Assembly (NCBI GenBank): GCA_013178375.1
Contig: JABLXQ010000017.1
Location: 62,001 to 126,000 of the forward strand
Length of the DNA: 64,000 nucleotides
Source: Gammaproteobacteria bacterium
GTDB taxonomy: Bacteria > Pseudomonadota > Gammaproteobacteria > Pseudomonadales > Ketobacteraceae
Direction: 5' to 3'
In this document: in pieces, positions 1 to 8,483 of the stretch
Layout: each line of letters starts with the position of its first letter
Numbering within the stretch: position 1 is the stretch's first letter
Program-made: the position numbers and the translations under genes
Notes under the pieces: generated by a model
Database searches by the model: none
The model's input: only the letters and a program-made list of their open reading frames with translations
Told to the model about the DNA's origin: nothing

Positions 1-780
1 GGCGTCCAGTTGCGCTTCCTGCTGCTGTAACCGCCGCCGGGTGTCGTAGAAGCCACTCAGACTGCTGCCGCCGGTGGCGGCGCGGTACCGCTCCAGAAAG
101 GCTGAATCCGCCAGCTGCGCCAGCATGCGCTCCAGACGCTCCTGCTCATGGATATAGTTCTCGATGCTGGCAAACTGGGCGCCTGTGGCTTTACCCGCCG
201 CCAGAACGCCATTCACCGCACCGCGCTCCTGCCCGGCCCGCTCCTTGATCCAGCCCAGGAACAGGCGCAGTTGAAGCTGGCGCCGGATGTCCTGATCGGA
301 CACCTCCATCTGCAGCAGATCCTGGGCGTCCAGCGCGCGTTCGTTCAGATCGGAATAGTAGGCAAACACGCCGTTGCCGCGCAGACCATCGACGGCGGAA
401 CGGATATCGGCTTTGCGCCGCAGCCCCTCCATCACATCGTCCAGTGCCTGCTGGGCGAGTGGCGACATCTTGTCCTCGCGGGCATTGCGCAATTGCTGCA
501 ACGCCTGCTCCGCCGCATCGGACTGCTGCCGCTGCTGGCGCAATTCGCTGCCCAGCCGGGCGCCCTGGCTACCCAGGAAGCCGGCACTCAAGCCCCGCTC
601 CAGCGCGTGCTGATGGGTCAGCTCTTCCAGGGAAGACACCACTTCCGCCAGCCGCAGCAGGGACCGGTGCTCCTGCAGGTGGGCCCAGCGTGCCGCCAGA
701 TCCGAAACGGCGAAATAGAACACCATCGCCAGGGGCAGAGCGGTTAAAAGAATCAGTTTGCGGGAAAGGGTCCAGCGCAT
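1..780 (-). CDS. NIT-domain membrane sensor, 3' end outside the window
   Basis: The frame is open from an ATG at 778-780 down to base 1 (260 codons, no stop), so the C-terminal output domain is missing. Residues 1-30 form an N-terminal membrane anchor. The extracytoplasmic part carries the two signatures of the nitrate/nitrite-sensing NIT domain: HALERGLSAGFLGS near residue 58 and KERAGQERGAVNG near residue 187, within long helical, Gln/Arg-rich stretches. NIT domains usually sit in front of a chemoreceptor, histidine kinase or GGDEF/EAL output, and which one applies here cannot be seen. The gene is divergent from ubiE across about 190 bp. The NIT call rests on motif recognition; the ligand is inferred from the family. 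Confidence 0.8.
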   Translation of the reverse strand, partial: MRWTLSRKLILLTALPLAMVFYFAVSDLAARWAHLQEHRSLLRLAEVVSSLEELTHQHALERGLSAGFLGSQGARLGSELRQQRQQSDAAEQALQQLRNAREDKMSPLAQQALDDVMEGLRRKADIRSAVDGLRGNGVFAYYSDLNERALDAQDLLQMEVSDQDIRRQLQLRLFLGWIKERAGQERGAVNGVLAAGKATGAQFASIENYIHEQERLERMLAQLADSAFLERYRAATGGSSLSGFYDTRRRLQQQEAQLDA

Positions 781-795
781 GGCGGTCGTCCGATG

Positions 796-831
796 TTGCG
801 GTTCTGGTTGCGGTTCGGGTCGCGGTTTATG
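796..831. repeat. three 12-bp imperfect tandem repeats upstream of ubiE
   Basis: TTGCGGTTCTGG, TTGCGGTTCGGG and TCGCGGTTTATG follow each other without gaps between the start of the NIT-sensor gene and ubiE. This could be a small regulatory repeat or simply slippage. A TATAAA hexamer at 841-846 lies just beyond, but no convincing -35 accompanies it. Confidence 0.4.
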
Positions 832-971
832 GTGATCATTTATAAAGGAAACAGTGGAAGTCTAGCAGCTCTGGCGACACCGCTCCGGAGGCCTGCATGG
901 AGGGCAATCCGCCAGCTTGCGTCCGCCCCCTGAATCCGCCAAGATACCAGCCGCATTTGGAGGCGCCCCCG

Positions 972-1721
972 ATGTCTGACGACAAAACCACCCATTTCGG
1001 CTTCAAAACCGTTCCCATCGCGGAAAAATCCCGGCATGTGGGGCAGGTCTTCCACTCTGTCGCCCAGAAATACGATGTCATGAACGACCTCATGTCCATG
1101 GGCATCCACCGCCTGTGGAAACGCTACACCATCGAGATGAGCGGCGCCCGTCCGGGCCAGACCATTCTCGACCTGGCAGGCGGCACCGGCGACCTCACCA
1201 TGAAGTTCTCCCGCATCGTGGGCGACACCGGCAAGGTGTTCCTGGCAGACATCAATTCCTCGATGCTCAACGTGGGCCGCGACAAGCTGCTGGACCACGG
1301 CTACGCCGGCAATATCGAATACGTGCAGGCCAACGCGGAAAACCTGCCCTTTGCCGACAACACTTTCGACTGCATCACCATCGCCTTCGGCCTGCGCAAC
1401 GTCACCGACAAGCAGAAAGCGCTGGAATCCATGACCCGCGTGCTCAAGCCCGGCGGCCGCCTGCTGGTGCTGGAGTTTTCCAAACCGGTGAATCCGGGGC
1501 TGGAAAAAGTGTACGACCGCTATTCCTTCAGCGTACTGCCGGTCATCGGCAAACTGGTGGCCAACGACGCCGACAGCTACCGCTACCTGGCGGAATCGAT
1601 CCGCATGCACCCGGACCAGAACACCCTGAAACACATGATGCGCAAGGCCGGGCTGGACCGGGTGGATTACCACAATCTCACCGGCGGCATCGTCGCCCTG
1701 CACCGCGGTTTCAAATACTGA
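972..1721 (+). CDS. ubiE: UbiE, ubiquinone/menaquinone C-methyltransferase
   Basis: UbiE is an S-adenosylmethionine-dependent class I methyltransferase that methylates the ring of 2-octaprenyl-6-methoxy-benzoquinol (or demethylmenaquinol) in quinone biosynthesis. The 249-residue product matches the roughly 250 of E. coli UbiE. The N-terminal segment [12 protein letters not shown] and the SAM-binding motif [11 protein letters not shown] near residue 70 are typical, as is the later [10 protein letters not shown] block. I chose the ATG at 972 because GGAGG at 959-963 lies 8 nt upstream and the protein then begins like the family; an in-frame ATG at 897 would add 25 unrelated residues. ubiJ starts 2 nt after its stop, so ubiE-ubiJ-ubiB form a tight operon. 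Confidence 0.97.
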   Translation: MSDDKTTHFGFKTVPIAEKSRHVGQVFHSVAQKYDVMNDLMSMGIHRLWKRYTIEMSGARPGQTILDLAGGTGDLTMKFSRIVGDTGKVFLADINSSMLNVGRDKLLDHGYAGNIEYVQANAENLPFADNTFDCITIAFGLRNVTDKQKALESMTRVLKPGGRLLVLEFSKPVNPGLEKVYDRYSFSVLPVIGKLVANDADSYRYLAESIRMHPDQNTLKHMMRKAGLDRVDYHNLTGGIVALHRGFKY

Positions 1722-1723
1722 CC

Positions 1724-2386
1724 ATGGATGCCAATCGCCAGTCCCTGCTGCCCACGCTGGTCACCGAGCAACTGGAGCGGGTGGCCAACCGTGCCCTGCA
1801 ATATGCGCCGCTGACCCGCCTGCAATTGCAGAAACTGCAGGGCAAATCCTTTGGCATCGAATTGCAGCGCCCCTCGTTTCCCCTGTTGATCAGCGTTACC
1901 CGCAAAGGCCTGCTGTTCCAGAGCCATTGGGAAGGCAACGCCGACGTCAGCATCCGTGGGCCCGCAGTGGCATTGCTGCGGCAACTGCGCCAGGACGACA
2001 CCACCCCCGCCGCCCTGATGCGCGGCGGAATCGAAATCGAGGGCGACCAGCAGCTGGCCCAGCAGTTCGTGAAAGTGCTGAAGGATCTGGATATCGATCT
2101 GGAAAGCGCCCTGGGGGACCTGATCGGTGACGTGGCCGCGCACCAGATCACCGAAATCGCCCGCACCGGCCTGGACTGGCTGGGCCGCGCCGGCAAAACC
2201 CTGCTGCAGCAATCGCGCAATTTTCTGGCGGAAGAACGCAATGTAGTGATCACGCCGCGCCAGCACGCCCGCTTCCGCGATGACGTGGAAGAACTGCGGG
2301 AAGACACCGACCGGCTGGAAGCGCGCATCCGCCAACTGCAAGACCGCGCAGCAAACCGCCCTGCCAAAGAAGAAGTGAAACCTTGA
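1724..2386 (+). CDS. ubiJ: UbiJ, ubiquinone biosynthesis accessory factor
   Basis: The 220-residue protein has an N-terminal SCP2-like lipid-binding domain (about residues 15-115, including the segment GIELQRPSFPLLISV) and a C-terminal helical/coiled-coil tail rich in Glu, Arg and Gln ending near LEARIRQLQDR. This is the arrangement of UbiJ (YigP), which with UbiK scaffolds the soluble Ubi complex and holds the polyprenyl intermediate. The position between ubiE and ubiB is the conserved gammaproteobacterial order. The ATG at 1724 follows the ubiE stop by 2 nt, which implies translational coupling. The last bases overlap the TTG start of ubiB. Confidence 0.93.
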   Translation: MDANRQSLLPTLVTEQLERVANRALQYAPLTRLQLQKLQGKSFGIELQRPSFPLLISVTRKGLLFQSHWEGNADVSIRGPAVALLRQLRQDDTTPAALMRGGIEIEGDQQLAQQFVKVLKDLDIDLESALGDLIGDVAAHQITEIARTGLDWLGRAGKTLLQQSRNFLAEERNVVITPRQHARFRDDVEELREDTDRLEARIRQLQDRAANRPAKEEVKP

Positions 2387-4038
2387 AACGCCTCGCCCGC
2401 CTGCTCACCATCTGGACCGTCTTCGCCCGCCACCGGCTGGACCAGCTGCTGCCGGATCACCCCGCCACCGGCCTGCTGAAACTGCTGATCTGCCTGCACC
2501 CGGCCGCCTGGGGCGCCTCCACCGCCGAGCAACCCTGGGCCCGCCTGCGTCTGGCCATGGAGCAACTGGGCCCGGTGTTCATCAAGTTCGGCCAGCTGCT
2601 GTCCACCCGCCACGATCTGCTGAGTGAAGACGCCATCACCGAACTGACCCACCTGCAGGACCGGGTTCCGCCCTTCGGCGAGGATGCCGCCTTCGCCATT
2701 ATCGAAGCGGAACTGAAGCGCCCGATCAGCGAACTGTACGGCAGCCTGGAACGCAAGCCGCTGGCTTCGGCGTCGGTGGCGCAGGTGCATTCCGGCACCT
2801 TGAAAGACGGCCGCGAAATCGTGGTGAAAGTCATCCGCCCCGGCCTGGAGAACATCGTCGAGCAGGATCTGGCACTGCTGCTGACCGGTGCCCGCTTCCT
2901 GGAAAAAGTCGCTCCGGAAACCAAGCGCTTCCATCCGGCGCAGGTGGTCACCGATTACCGCCACATCCTGCTGGGTGAACTGGATCTGGGCCAGGAAGCC
3001 GCCAACGCCGCCCAGTTCCGCCGCAATTTTGAAGATTCGCCCCTGCTGTATGTACCCGAAGTCCACTGGAACCTGAGCACGTCCAAGGTGCTGACCATGG
3101 AGCGGGTGTACGGCGTGCCGGTGTCGGACACCGCCAGCATGAAAGCCGCGGGGGTGGATCTGGCGCAGATGTCGGAAATCGGCGTCGAGATCTTCTTCAC
3201 CCAGGTGTTCCGCGACAACTTCTTCCACGCCGACATGCATCCGGGCAACGTGATGGTGTCGCTGAAGGACCCGGCCAACCCGCAATACCTGTCGCTGGAC
3301 TGCGCCATCGTCGGCACCCTGTCCAAGCCCGAGCGCTTCCTGCTGGCGCGCCAGCTGATGGCCCTGCTGGACAAGGATTACGAACAGATCGCCCTGCTGA
3401 TGATCGAGGCCGGCTGGGTGCCGCCCACCATCCGGGTGCAGGATTTCCAGAACGCCCTGCGCACGGTGCTGGAACCGGTACTGGAGCGCCCGCTGCACGA
3501 GATCGAATTCGGCCCCGTGCTGATCCGCCTGTTCCAGACCGCCCGCCGCTTCGAGATGCAGGCCCTGCCCCAGTTCGTACTGCTGGAAAAAACCCTGATC
3601 CACGTGGAAGGCCTGGGCCGCCAGTTGTACCCGGAGTTGGACATCTGGGCCATCGGCCGCCCCCTGCTGGAACAGTGGATTCGCGACCAGATCGGCCCGT
3701 CGTCGATCCTGCAGAGCATCAAGCGCAATGCCCCGGCCCTGGCGGAGCAACTGCCGCAGCTGCCGCGACTGGCCTGGGATGCCCTGCAGGAACTACGCAA
3801 ACTGAGTGAGAACCAGCACAAACTGCTGGAAAAAGTGGAACAGCGCCATCTGAAACAGCTGCGGCGGGACCGCATTTTTACCCTGCTGGGATTGATTGCC
3901 CTGGGGCTGGGTGTAAGCTGGGCGGCCAATCCAGACTGGATACCGCAGTGGTCTGAAGTACCAGCGGGCGCCTGGGTGGTGGGCAGTGCCGGTTTACTGC
4001 TGTTGCTTAACCGGTTAAGGTCTCCAGCCGATAACTGA
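2383..4038 (+). CDS. ubiB: UbiB, atypical kinase-like ATPase of ubiquinone biosynthesis
   Basis: This 551-residue member of the UbiB/ADCK/COQ8 family is a membrane-bound ATPase that supports the Ubi enzyme complex. Visible marks are KFGQ at residues 68-71 (family-specific KxGQ), the Ala/Ser-rich nucleotide loop LASASVAQVH at 127-136, HADMHPGN at 282-289 (catalytic loop) and Asp306 in SLDCAIVG (metal-binding position). Two C-terminal transmembrane segments lie at about 500-545, as in E. coli UbiB. The only start that keeps the conserved N-terminus is TTG at 2383, which overlaps the ubiJ stop (TTGA), so initiation probably depends on coupling. The usual length is about 545. Confidence 0.95.
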   Translation: MKRLARLLTIWTVFARHRLDQLLPDHPATGLLKLLICLHPAAWGASTAEQPWARLRLAMEQLGPVFIKFGQLLSTRHDLLSEDAITELTHLQDRVPPFGEDAAFAIIEAELKRPISELYGSLERKPLASASVAQVHSGTLKDGREIVVKVIRPGLENIVEQDLALLLTGARFLEKVAPETKRFHPAQVVTDYRHILLGELDLGQEAANAAQFRRNFEDSPLLYVPEVHWNLSTSKVLTMERVYGVPVSDTASMKAAGVDLAQMSEIGVEIFFTQVFRDNFFHADMHPGNVMVSLKDPANPQYLSLDCAIVGTLSKPERFLLARQLMALLDKDYEQIALLMIEAGWVPPTIRVQDFQNALRTVLEPVLERPLHEIEFGPVLIRLFQTARRFEMQALPQFVLLEKTLIHVEGLGRQLYPELDIWAIGRPLLEQWIRDQIGPSSILQSIKRNAPALAEQLPQLPRLAWDALQELRKLSENQHKLLEKVEQRHLKQLRRDRIFTLLGLIALGLGVSWAANPDWIPQWSEVPAGAWVVGSAGLLLLLNRLRSPADN

Positions 4039-4086
4039 TGCACAGCTCCCGTACTTGCTAATGGTCAATTAGTAACAACTTCGCCC

Positions 4087-4092
4087 TATAAT
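4087..4092 (+). promoter_or_regulatory. candidate -10 element (TATAAT) for hisE-tatABC
   Basis: A perfect TATAAT lies 6 nt before the hisE ATG, with no good Shine-Dalgarno between them. The -35 region is weak (GTCAAT at 4064-4069, 17 nt upstream). If this box is used, transcription would begin at or next to the start codon, giving a leaderless or nearly leaderless mRNA. Confidence 0.4.
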
Positions 4093-4098
4093 GCACAC

Positions 4099-4428
4099 AT
4101 GAATGACATACTGAAGGCACTGGATGCAGTGCTGGAACAACGCAAGCAGGCCGCCCCGGACAGTTCCTATGTGTCCGGCCTCTATCACAAGGGTCTGAAC
4201 AAGATCCTGGAGAAGGTGGGCGAGGAAACCACTGAGATGCTGATCGCCGCCAAAGATGCGGAACGCAGCGGCCAGATGGATGATCTGATTTATGAGACGG
4301 CAGACGTCTGGTTCCACACCCTGGTGGCGTTACACCAGATGGGCCTGTCGTCCGACGACGTATTGAAAGAGCTGGCACGGCGGTTCGACCTATCCGGGCT
4401 GGTGGAAAAGGCAAACCGGTCAAAATAA
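4099..4428 (+). CDS. hisE: HisE, phosphoribosyl-ATP pyrophosphatase
   Basis: HisE hydrolyses phosphoribosyl-ATP to phosphoribosyl-AMP in the second step of histidine synthesis. The 109-residue product has the MazG-like helical signature: [20 protein letters not shown] followed by [10 protein letters not shown] and [12 protein letters not shown], which supply the Mg-binding Glu/Asp residues. The length is normal for monofunctional HisE. In Pseudomonas-type genomes the ubiB-tatA gap holds hisI and hisE; here hisI is absent, so the cyclohydrolase must be encoded elsewhere. tatA follows after 22 nt, so hisE and tatABC are probably cotranscribed. Confidence 0.95.
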   Translation: MNDILKALDAVLEQRKQAAPDSSYVSGLYHKGLNKILEKVGEETTEMLIAAKDAERSGQMDDLIYETADVWFHTLVALHQMGLSSDDVLKELARRFDLSGLVEKANRSK

Positions 4429-4450
4429 GCATTCTGCGAGGAGTAAATGT

Positions 4451-4681
4451 ATGGGCCCCAGTTTCTGGCAATTAATGATCGTTCTGGCCATCGTGCTGTT
4501 GTTGTTCGGCACCAAGCGCCTGCGCAATCTGGGCGGTGATCTGGGCGGCGCCATCAAGGGCTTCAAGAAAGCCATGGGTGACGAGGAAAAGACCGCCGCA
4601 GAGGAAAAGTCCAAGGTTGAACAGCAAAAGCCGGAAAACGTCATCGACGTGACGCCGGAAAAGAAAAAGGATCAGGTCTGA
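4451..4681 (+). CDS. tatA: TatA, twin-arginine translocase pore subunit
   Basis: The 76-residue protein has one N-terminal transmembrane helix, the conserved [16 protein letters not shown] hinge and amphipathic helix, the F-K pair in GFKKAM and a charged, Glu/Lys-rich tail. These are the hallmarks of TatA, which oligomerises to form the passage for folded proteins. GCGAGGAG at 4436-4443 is a good ribosome-binding site. The twin-arginine cargo IorB encoded at 25647 in this window would use this system. Confidence 0.96.
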   Translation: MGPSFWQLMIVLAIVLLLFGTKRLRNLGGDLGGAIKGFKKAMGDEEKTAAEEKSKVEQQKPENVIDVTPEKKKDQV

Positions 4682-4693
4682 GTCTGATCGCGC

Positions 4694-5125
4694 ATGTTTG
4701 ACATCGGCTTTTTCGAACTGGTGATGGTGGGCATCGTCGCGCTGCTGGTGCTGGGCCCCGAACGCCTGCCCCACGCTGTGCGCATGACCGGTGCCTTCAT
4801 CGGAAAGGTGCGCCGTACCGTGGCCACCGTCCGCGACGAATTCGAGCGCGAAGTACAGATGGCGGAAATGCAGCAGCGCATCAAGGAACAGCTGGAAAAA
4901 GCCGGCCTTGAGGACGCGCGCAAGGCGCTGGAAGACACGCAGAAAACGGTTGAGGAAACGCGGCTGGCTGTGCAACACAACGTCATCGCACCACCCCAGA
5001 CCGCCACGGCCGGGCACGAGGATGCGGACACCCGCCACAGCGCTCCCTCACCGGAGAACGCCGCACCCGCGCCGCCACCGGCACCGGTTTCACCCCCCGA
5101 ACCTGAAAAGCCCGCACGTCCATGA
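4694..5125 (+). CDS. tatB: TatB, twin-arginine translocase receptor subunit
   Basis: The product starts with MFDIGFFELVMVGIVALLVL, the TatB-type N-terminal helix containing the functional Glu8, followed by GPERLP and a long amphipathic helix. The 143-residue length includes a low-complexity Pro/Ala-rich C-terminus (about residues 110-143) that is not conserved in the family. TatB with TatC recognises the twin-arginine signal. Its 3' end overlaps tatC by 4 nt (ATGA), which suggests coupled translation. Confidence 0.96.
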   Translation: MFDIGFFELVMVGIVALLVLGPERLPHAVRMTGAFIGKVRRTVATVRDEFEREVQMAEMQQRIKEQLEKAGLEDARKALEDTQKTVEETRLAVQHNVIAPPQTATAGHEDADTRHSAPSPENAAPAPPPAPVSPPEPEKPARP

Positions 5126-5901
5126 CCAATCCGAATACGCCGGACGATCCCAACACCCACATGCCGCTGATCGAGCATCTGGTGGAACTGCGCGGCCGCC
5201 TGATTCGCGCGATCGTGTCAATTCTTTTGATCTTCTGCGGTCTGGTATATTTTTCCAACGATATTTACGAAATCGTATCCAAGCCGATCCGCGATCAGTT
5301 GCCGGAAGGCACCACCATGATCGCCACCGACATCACCGCCACGTTTTTCGCCCCGTTCAAACTGACCCTGGTGGTGGCGCTGTTCCTGGCCATGCCAGTC
5401 GTACTGCACCAGATCTGGCGCTTCGTATCTCCGGGCCTGTATGCCCACGAAAAGAAAGTCGCCATTCCGATGCTGACCGCCAGTGTGCTGCTGTTCTACG
5501 GCGGCATTGCTTTCGCGCACTTCATCATCTTCCCGGTGATCATGCAGTTCTTCGTGCTGGCAGGGCCCGATAGCGTGGTGGTGACGCCGGACATCACGCA
5601 ATACCTGAGCATCGCATTGAAACTGTTTTTTGCCTTCGGCCTGGCGTTTGAAATTCCCGTCTTCACCATGCTGCTGATCTGGTCCGGCGTGACCAGCGTG
5701 AAAGACCTGTCGGAAAAGCGTCCCTACGTGATCGTGTTCTGCTTTGTGTTTGGCATGTTCCTGACGCCACCGGACCCGTTCTCGCAGACCCTGCTGGCGG
5801 TTCCCATGTGCCTGTTGTTCGAACTGGGTTTGCTGTTTGGACGGATGGTGGACAAAAAACCCGAGCCTGCCGCCGATGAAAAAGAAGCTGCCGGTTCCTA
5901 G
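5122..5901 (+). CDS. tatC: TatC, twin-arginine translocase core subunit
   Basis: The 259-residue polytopic protein has six membrane spans and the conserved N-terminal MPLIEHLVELRGRL, the first-loop segment PVVLHQIWRFVSPGLY and ALKLFFAFGLAFEIPV. These features identify TatC, which binds the RR signal peptide. The start ATG lies in the tatB stop overlap at 5122. The end of tatC overlaps the next small gene by 26 nt, so the metal locus downstream may be read through from the tat operon. Confidence 0.97.
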   Translation: MTNPNTPDDPNTHMPLIEHLVELRGRLIRAIVSILLIFCGLVYFSNDIYEIVSKPIRDQLPEGTTMIATDITATFFAPFKLTLVVALFLAMPVVLHQIWRFVSPGLYAHEKKVAIPMLTASVLLFYGGIAFAHFIIFPVIMQFFVLAGPDSVVVTPDITQYLSIALKLFFAFGLAFEIPVFTMLLIWSGVTSVKDLSEKRPYVIVFCFVFGMFLTPPDPFSQTLLAVPMCLLFELGLLFGRMVDKKPEPAADEKEAAGS

Positions 5902-6181
5902 TAAAGCGTTTCCCCTGCGCCTGCTGCTGGCCTGGTTGCTGGCAGGCTGGCTGGTGTCCGTGCAGGTTGTCGCGGCCACGCACGACTCCACGCATTTCGT
6001 CCACGAACATACCCAGTTGTGCGATCTGCTCGGGCACGCCGGACACTTCCCCGGCCTTGCTGCGCAACCGCTGCAACTGACACTTTCCGTTGCGCCTGTC
6101 ATTCAGCCCGCTGCCATCCTGGCACTGGTTCACCCTGCAACAACCTACCCTGCCTTTCACTCCCGCGCGCCACCGCGCTGA
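5876..6181 (+). CDS. small secreted His-rich protein of the metal locus
   Basis: The 101-residue product starts with MKKKLPVPSKAF and a hydrophobic stretch LLLAWLLAGWLVSVQVVAA that looks like a signal peptide. The mature part has a His/Cys cluster (HDSTHFVHEHTQLCDLLGH) and ends in SRAPPR. The RAPP-type ending and the His/Cys cluster resemble short DUF2946-like proteins found beside metal transporters, but I do not recognise it with certainty. The ATG at 5876 lies inside the tatC end. An alternative start at 5837 would place 13 unlikely residues before the signal peptide. A role in periplasmic metal handling is inferred from context. Confidence 0.6.
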   Translation: MKKKLPVPSKAFPLRLLLAWLLAGWLVSVQVVAATHDSTHFVHEHTQLCDLLGHAGHFPGLAAQPLQLTLSVAPVIQPAAILALVHPATTYPAFHSRAPPR

Positions 6182-6311
6182 TACCTGCGTCTTCACCCTT
6201 CTAACATTTCGCTGAGCGACGCGGTGCTGGCTGCCGGCTGCATTTTTGCTGCGTGTTTGCCCACGCGCGTCGCTCGCACTGAACCCAATTCGAGACCAGG
6301 GAATCATTTCC

Positions 6312-7565
6312 ATGTCGAAAGTATCCTCCGTGCGCGCGCAAACCGCCGCGCTCCTTTTTGCACTTCCGTTTGCAGTACAACCCATATCCGTTCACGCCCA
6401 GACCGGCACCGTCAGCGGCAACGAATTCAATCCGGCCATCAGCCTGATCCTGGACGGCTACTACGCCGATTATCACGACGAATTCGCCCTGCCCGGTTTC
6501 CAGATCGGTGGCGAAGCCGGCTTGCCGGAAAAAGGCTTTGGCCTGGGCCATTCCGAACTGGGCATCAGCGCCAACATCGACGACAGCTTTTACGGTAGCG
6601 CCACCCTTGCCTTCCATGAGCACGACGGTGAAACCGAAACGGAACTGGAGGAAGCCTTTGTGGAAACACTCGGACTGGGCCAGGGCTTCACGTTGAAAGG
6701 CGGCAAGTTTTTCTCGCACCTGGGTTACCTGAATGCCCAGCACGAACACGCCTGGGATTTTGCCGACGCACCGCTGGTTTACGCGGCCCTGTTTGGCAAC
6801 AAGCTGGTGGATGAAGGCGTGCAGGGCCGCTGGCTGGCACCGACGGATTTCTATCTGGAACTGGGCGCGGAAATCACCCGGGGCGATGGTTTTCCCGGCG
6901 GCGAGAATGACGGCAACGACGGCCAGGTACTGTTCGCCAAAATCGGCCATGACCTTTCTACCACCGCCAGCTGGCAGCTGGGCATGTCGGGCTTTCGCAC
7001 CAATTTCCTCAGCCGCAGCGGCGCTGGTCACGAGCATGAAGGTGAGCAGGAAGCAGCCGAGTTCGTGATGAACGATGGCGACGTGGAAATCATCGGGGCA
7101 GATGCGGTGTTCAAGTGGGCACCCACCGGCAACAGCCGTGAACAGCAGCTGGTACTGCAGGCAGAATATTTCCAGCGCGATGAAAATGCCACGCTGGATT
7201 TCGCCGAGGGCGGCAACAATGTGGTGGCGGATTATGACGGCGAGCAAGCCGGCTACTACGCGCAAGCGGTGTACCGCTTCCTGCCCGCCTGGCGCGTCGG
7301 TGCCCGCTACGACGCCATCGAGGCCGACAACGTTCTGGTAGAACTGGAAGCCAACGGCATCGACCTGGCGGAATTTCTGGACGACACCGGCTTCGACAAC
7401 ACCGACACCATCAGCCGCGAAACCTGGATGCTGGATTATTCCCGCAGCGAATTTTCCCGCCTGCGCTTCCAGTACAGCTACAGCGATCTGCCAGACGACC
7501 GCGACGAACTGTTCCTGATCCAGTACACCATGAGCCTGGGTGCCCACGGCGCTCACCGCTACTAA
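6312..7565 (+). CDS. outer-membrane beta-barrel protein of the metal (zinc) locus
   Basis: The 417-residue protein has a signal peptide ending near PISVHAQ and then alternating amphipathic strands. It finishes with an aromatic C-terminus (GAHGAHRY), as expected for an outer-membrane barrel. Acidic/His patches such as FHEHDGETETELEEAF and GHEHEGEQEAAEF may bind metal ions in extracellular loops. No TonB box or plug domain is evident, so this is a porin-like protein rather than a TonB receptor. The ATG at 6312 was chosen because the signal peptide begins there; an upstream in-frame codon at 6246 is unlikely. The gene stands 24 nt before a ZnuA-like gene, so delivery of zinc or a related metal across the outer membrane is inferred. 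Confidence 0.75.
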   Translation: MSKVSSVRAQTAALLFALPFAVQPISVHAQTGTVSGNEFNPAISLILDGYYADYHDEFALPGFQIGGEAGLPEKGFGLGHSELGISANIDDSFYGSATLAFHEHDGETETELEEAFVETLGLGQGFTLKGGKFFSHLGYLNAQHEHAWDFADAPLVYAALFGNKLVDEGVQGRWLAPTDFYLELGAEITRGDGFPGGENDGNDGQVLFAKIGHDLSTTASWQLGMSGFRTNFLSRSGAGHEHEGEQEAAEFVMNDGDVEIIGADAVFKWAPTGNSREQQLVLQAEYFQRDENATLDFAEGGNNVVADYDGEQAGYYAQAVYRFLPAWRVGARYDAIEADNVLVELEANGIDLAEFLDDTGFDNTDTISRETWMLDYSRSEFSRLRFQYSYSDLPDDRDELFLIQYTMSLGAHGAHRY

Positions 7566-7589
7566 GCCGGATCGCGGAGGAATTCACTT

Positions 7590-8483
7590 ATGCGTCTTCT
7601 GATTGTTTTCGTTTTGCTGCTGGCACCTGCCAGCAGTTTCGCCAAACTGCAAATTTTTGCCTGTGAACCGGAGTGGGCCGCGCTGAGTGCTGCGCTTGCC
7701 GGTGAACAGGCGGACACTTTTACCGCCACGACTGCACTGCAGGACCCACATCATATCGAAGCGCGACCGTCGCTGATCGCCAGGATGCGCAATGCAGATC
7801 TGGTGGTGTGCAGCGGCGCCGAGCTGGAAACCGGCTGGCTGCCGCTGCTGCTGCGCACATCCGCCAACCCGAAAGTGCAGTTGAACCAGCCCGGCTATTT
7901 TGAAGCGGCCATGCAGGTGGAGCGACTGGACATTCCTGCGCAGCTGGATCGCAGCGCGGGCGATGTGCACAGTCAGGGCAACCCCCATGTGCATCTCGAT
8001 CCGCACCGGTTGCTGAAAATCGGTGCAGCCTTGAGCGCGCGGCTGCAGGCCATCGATGCGGACAATGCCGACAAGTACCGCCAACGCCTGCAACAGTGGA
8101 ACGCTGACTTTTCCCGTGCGATTGCGCAGTGGGAACAGCAGGCGGCTGGCTTGCGCGGCAAAAAAGTAGTGGTGTACCACGACAACTGGAAATATCTGGT
8201 GGAGTGGCTGCAGTTGAAACAGATCGCCACGATTGAACCCAGGCCGGGCATTCCGCCCAGCGGAGCCGACCAGAAACGTCTGCTGGAAAAACTCGCGGCC
8301 GACAAACCGGCGGCGATTCTGGTGGCCGCATTTGAAAATGCCAAAGCCGCGCATTGGCTGGGCGAAAAAATGCAGGTGCCAGTGATCGTGCTGCCGTTCA
8401 CGGCAGGCGGTGATGAACAGAGTGCGGATCTGCCCGCGCTGTTCACGCGCACGCTGCAACTGTTGAACGGGTCCGCGCCATGA
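7590..8483 (+). CDS. ZnuA-like periplasmic metal-binding protein of an ABC importer
   Basis: The 297-residue protein begins with a clear signal peptide (cleavage near SSFA-K) and belongs to the cluster A-I metal-binding proteins. Metal-ligand positions are visible as His54/His55 in DPHHIEARP, His133/His135 in GNPHVHLDP and His197 in VVYHDNWKYL. The characteristic long His/Asp-rich loop of many ZnuA proteins is lacking. A GGAGG-type ribosome-binding site precedes the ATG. The last 4 nt overlap the permease gene (ATGA). Zinc is the most likely ligand by family and context, though manganese cannot be excluded. Confidence 0.88.
   Translation: MRLLIVFVLLLAPASSFAKLQIFACEPEWAALSAALAGEQADTFTATTALQDPHHIEARPSLIARMRNADLVVCSGAELETGWLPLLLRTSANPKVQLNQPGYFEAAMQVERLDIPAQLDRSAGDVHSQGNPHVHLDPHRLLKIGAALSARLQAIDADNADKYRQRLQQWNADFSRAIAQWEQQAAGLRGKKVVVYHDNWKYLVEWLQLKQIATIEPRPGIPPSGADQKRLLEKLAADKPAAILVAAFENAKAAHWLGEKMQVPVIVLPFTAGGDEQSADLPALFTRTLQLLNGSAP

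Noticed and set aside
1711-3750. Long open frame on the minus strand opposite ubiJ/ubiB (679 codons)
   Set aside because: It lies fully opposite well-supported genes and arises from GC-rich codon periodicity. It has no ribosome-binding site and no family resemblance.
5902-6311. Zur-type operator expected for a zinc locus
   Set aside because: No TATAAC-like inverted repeat was found upstream of the barrel gene.
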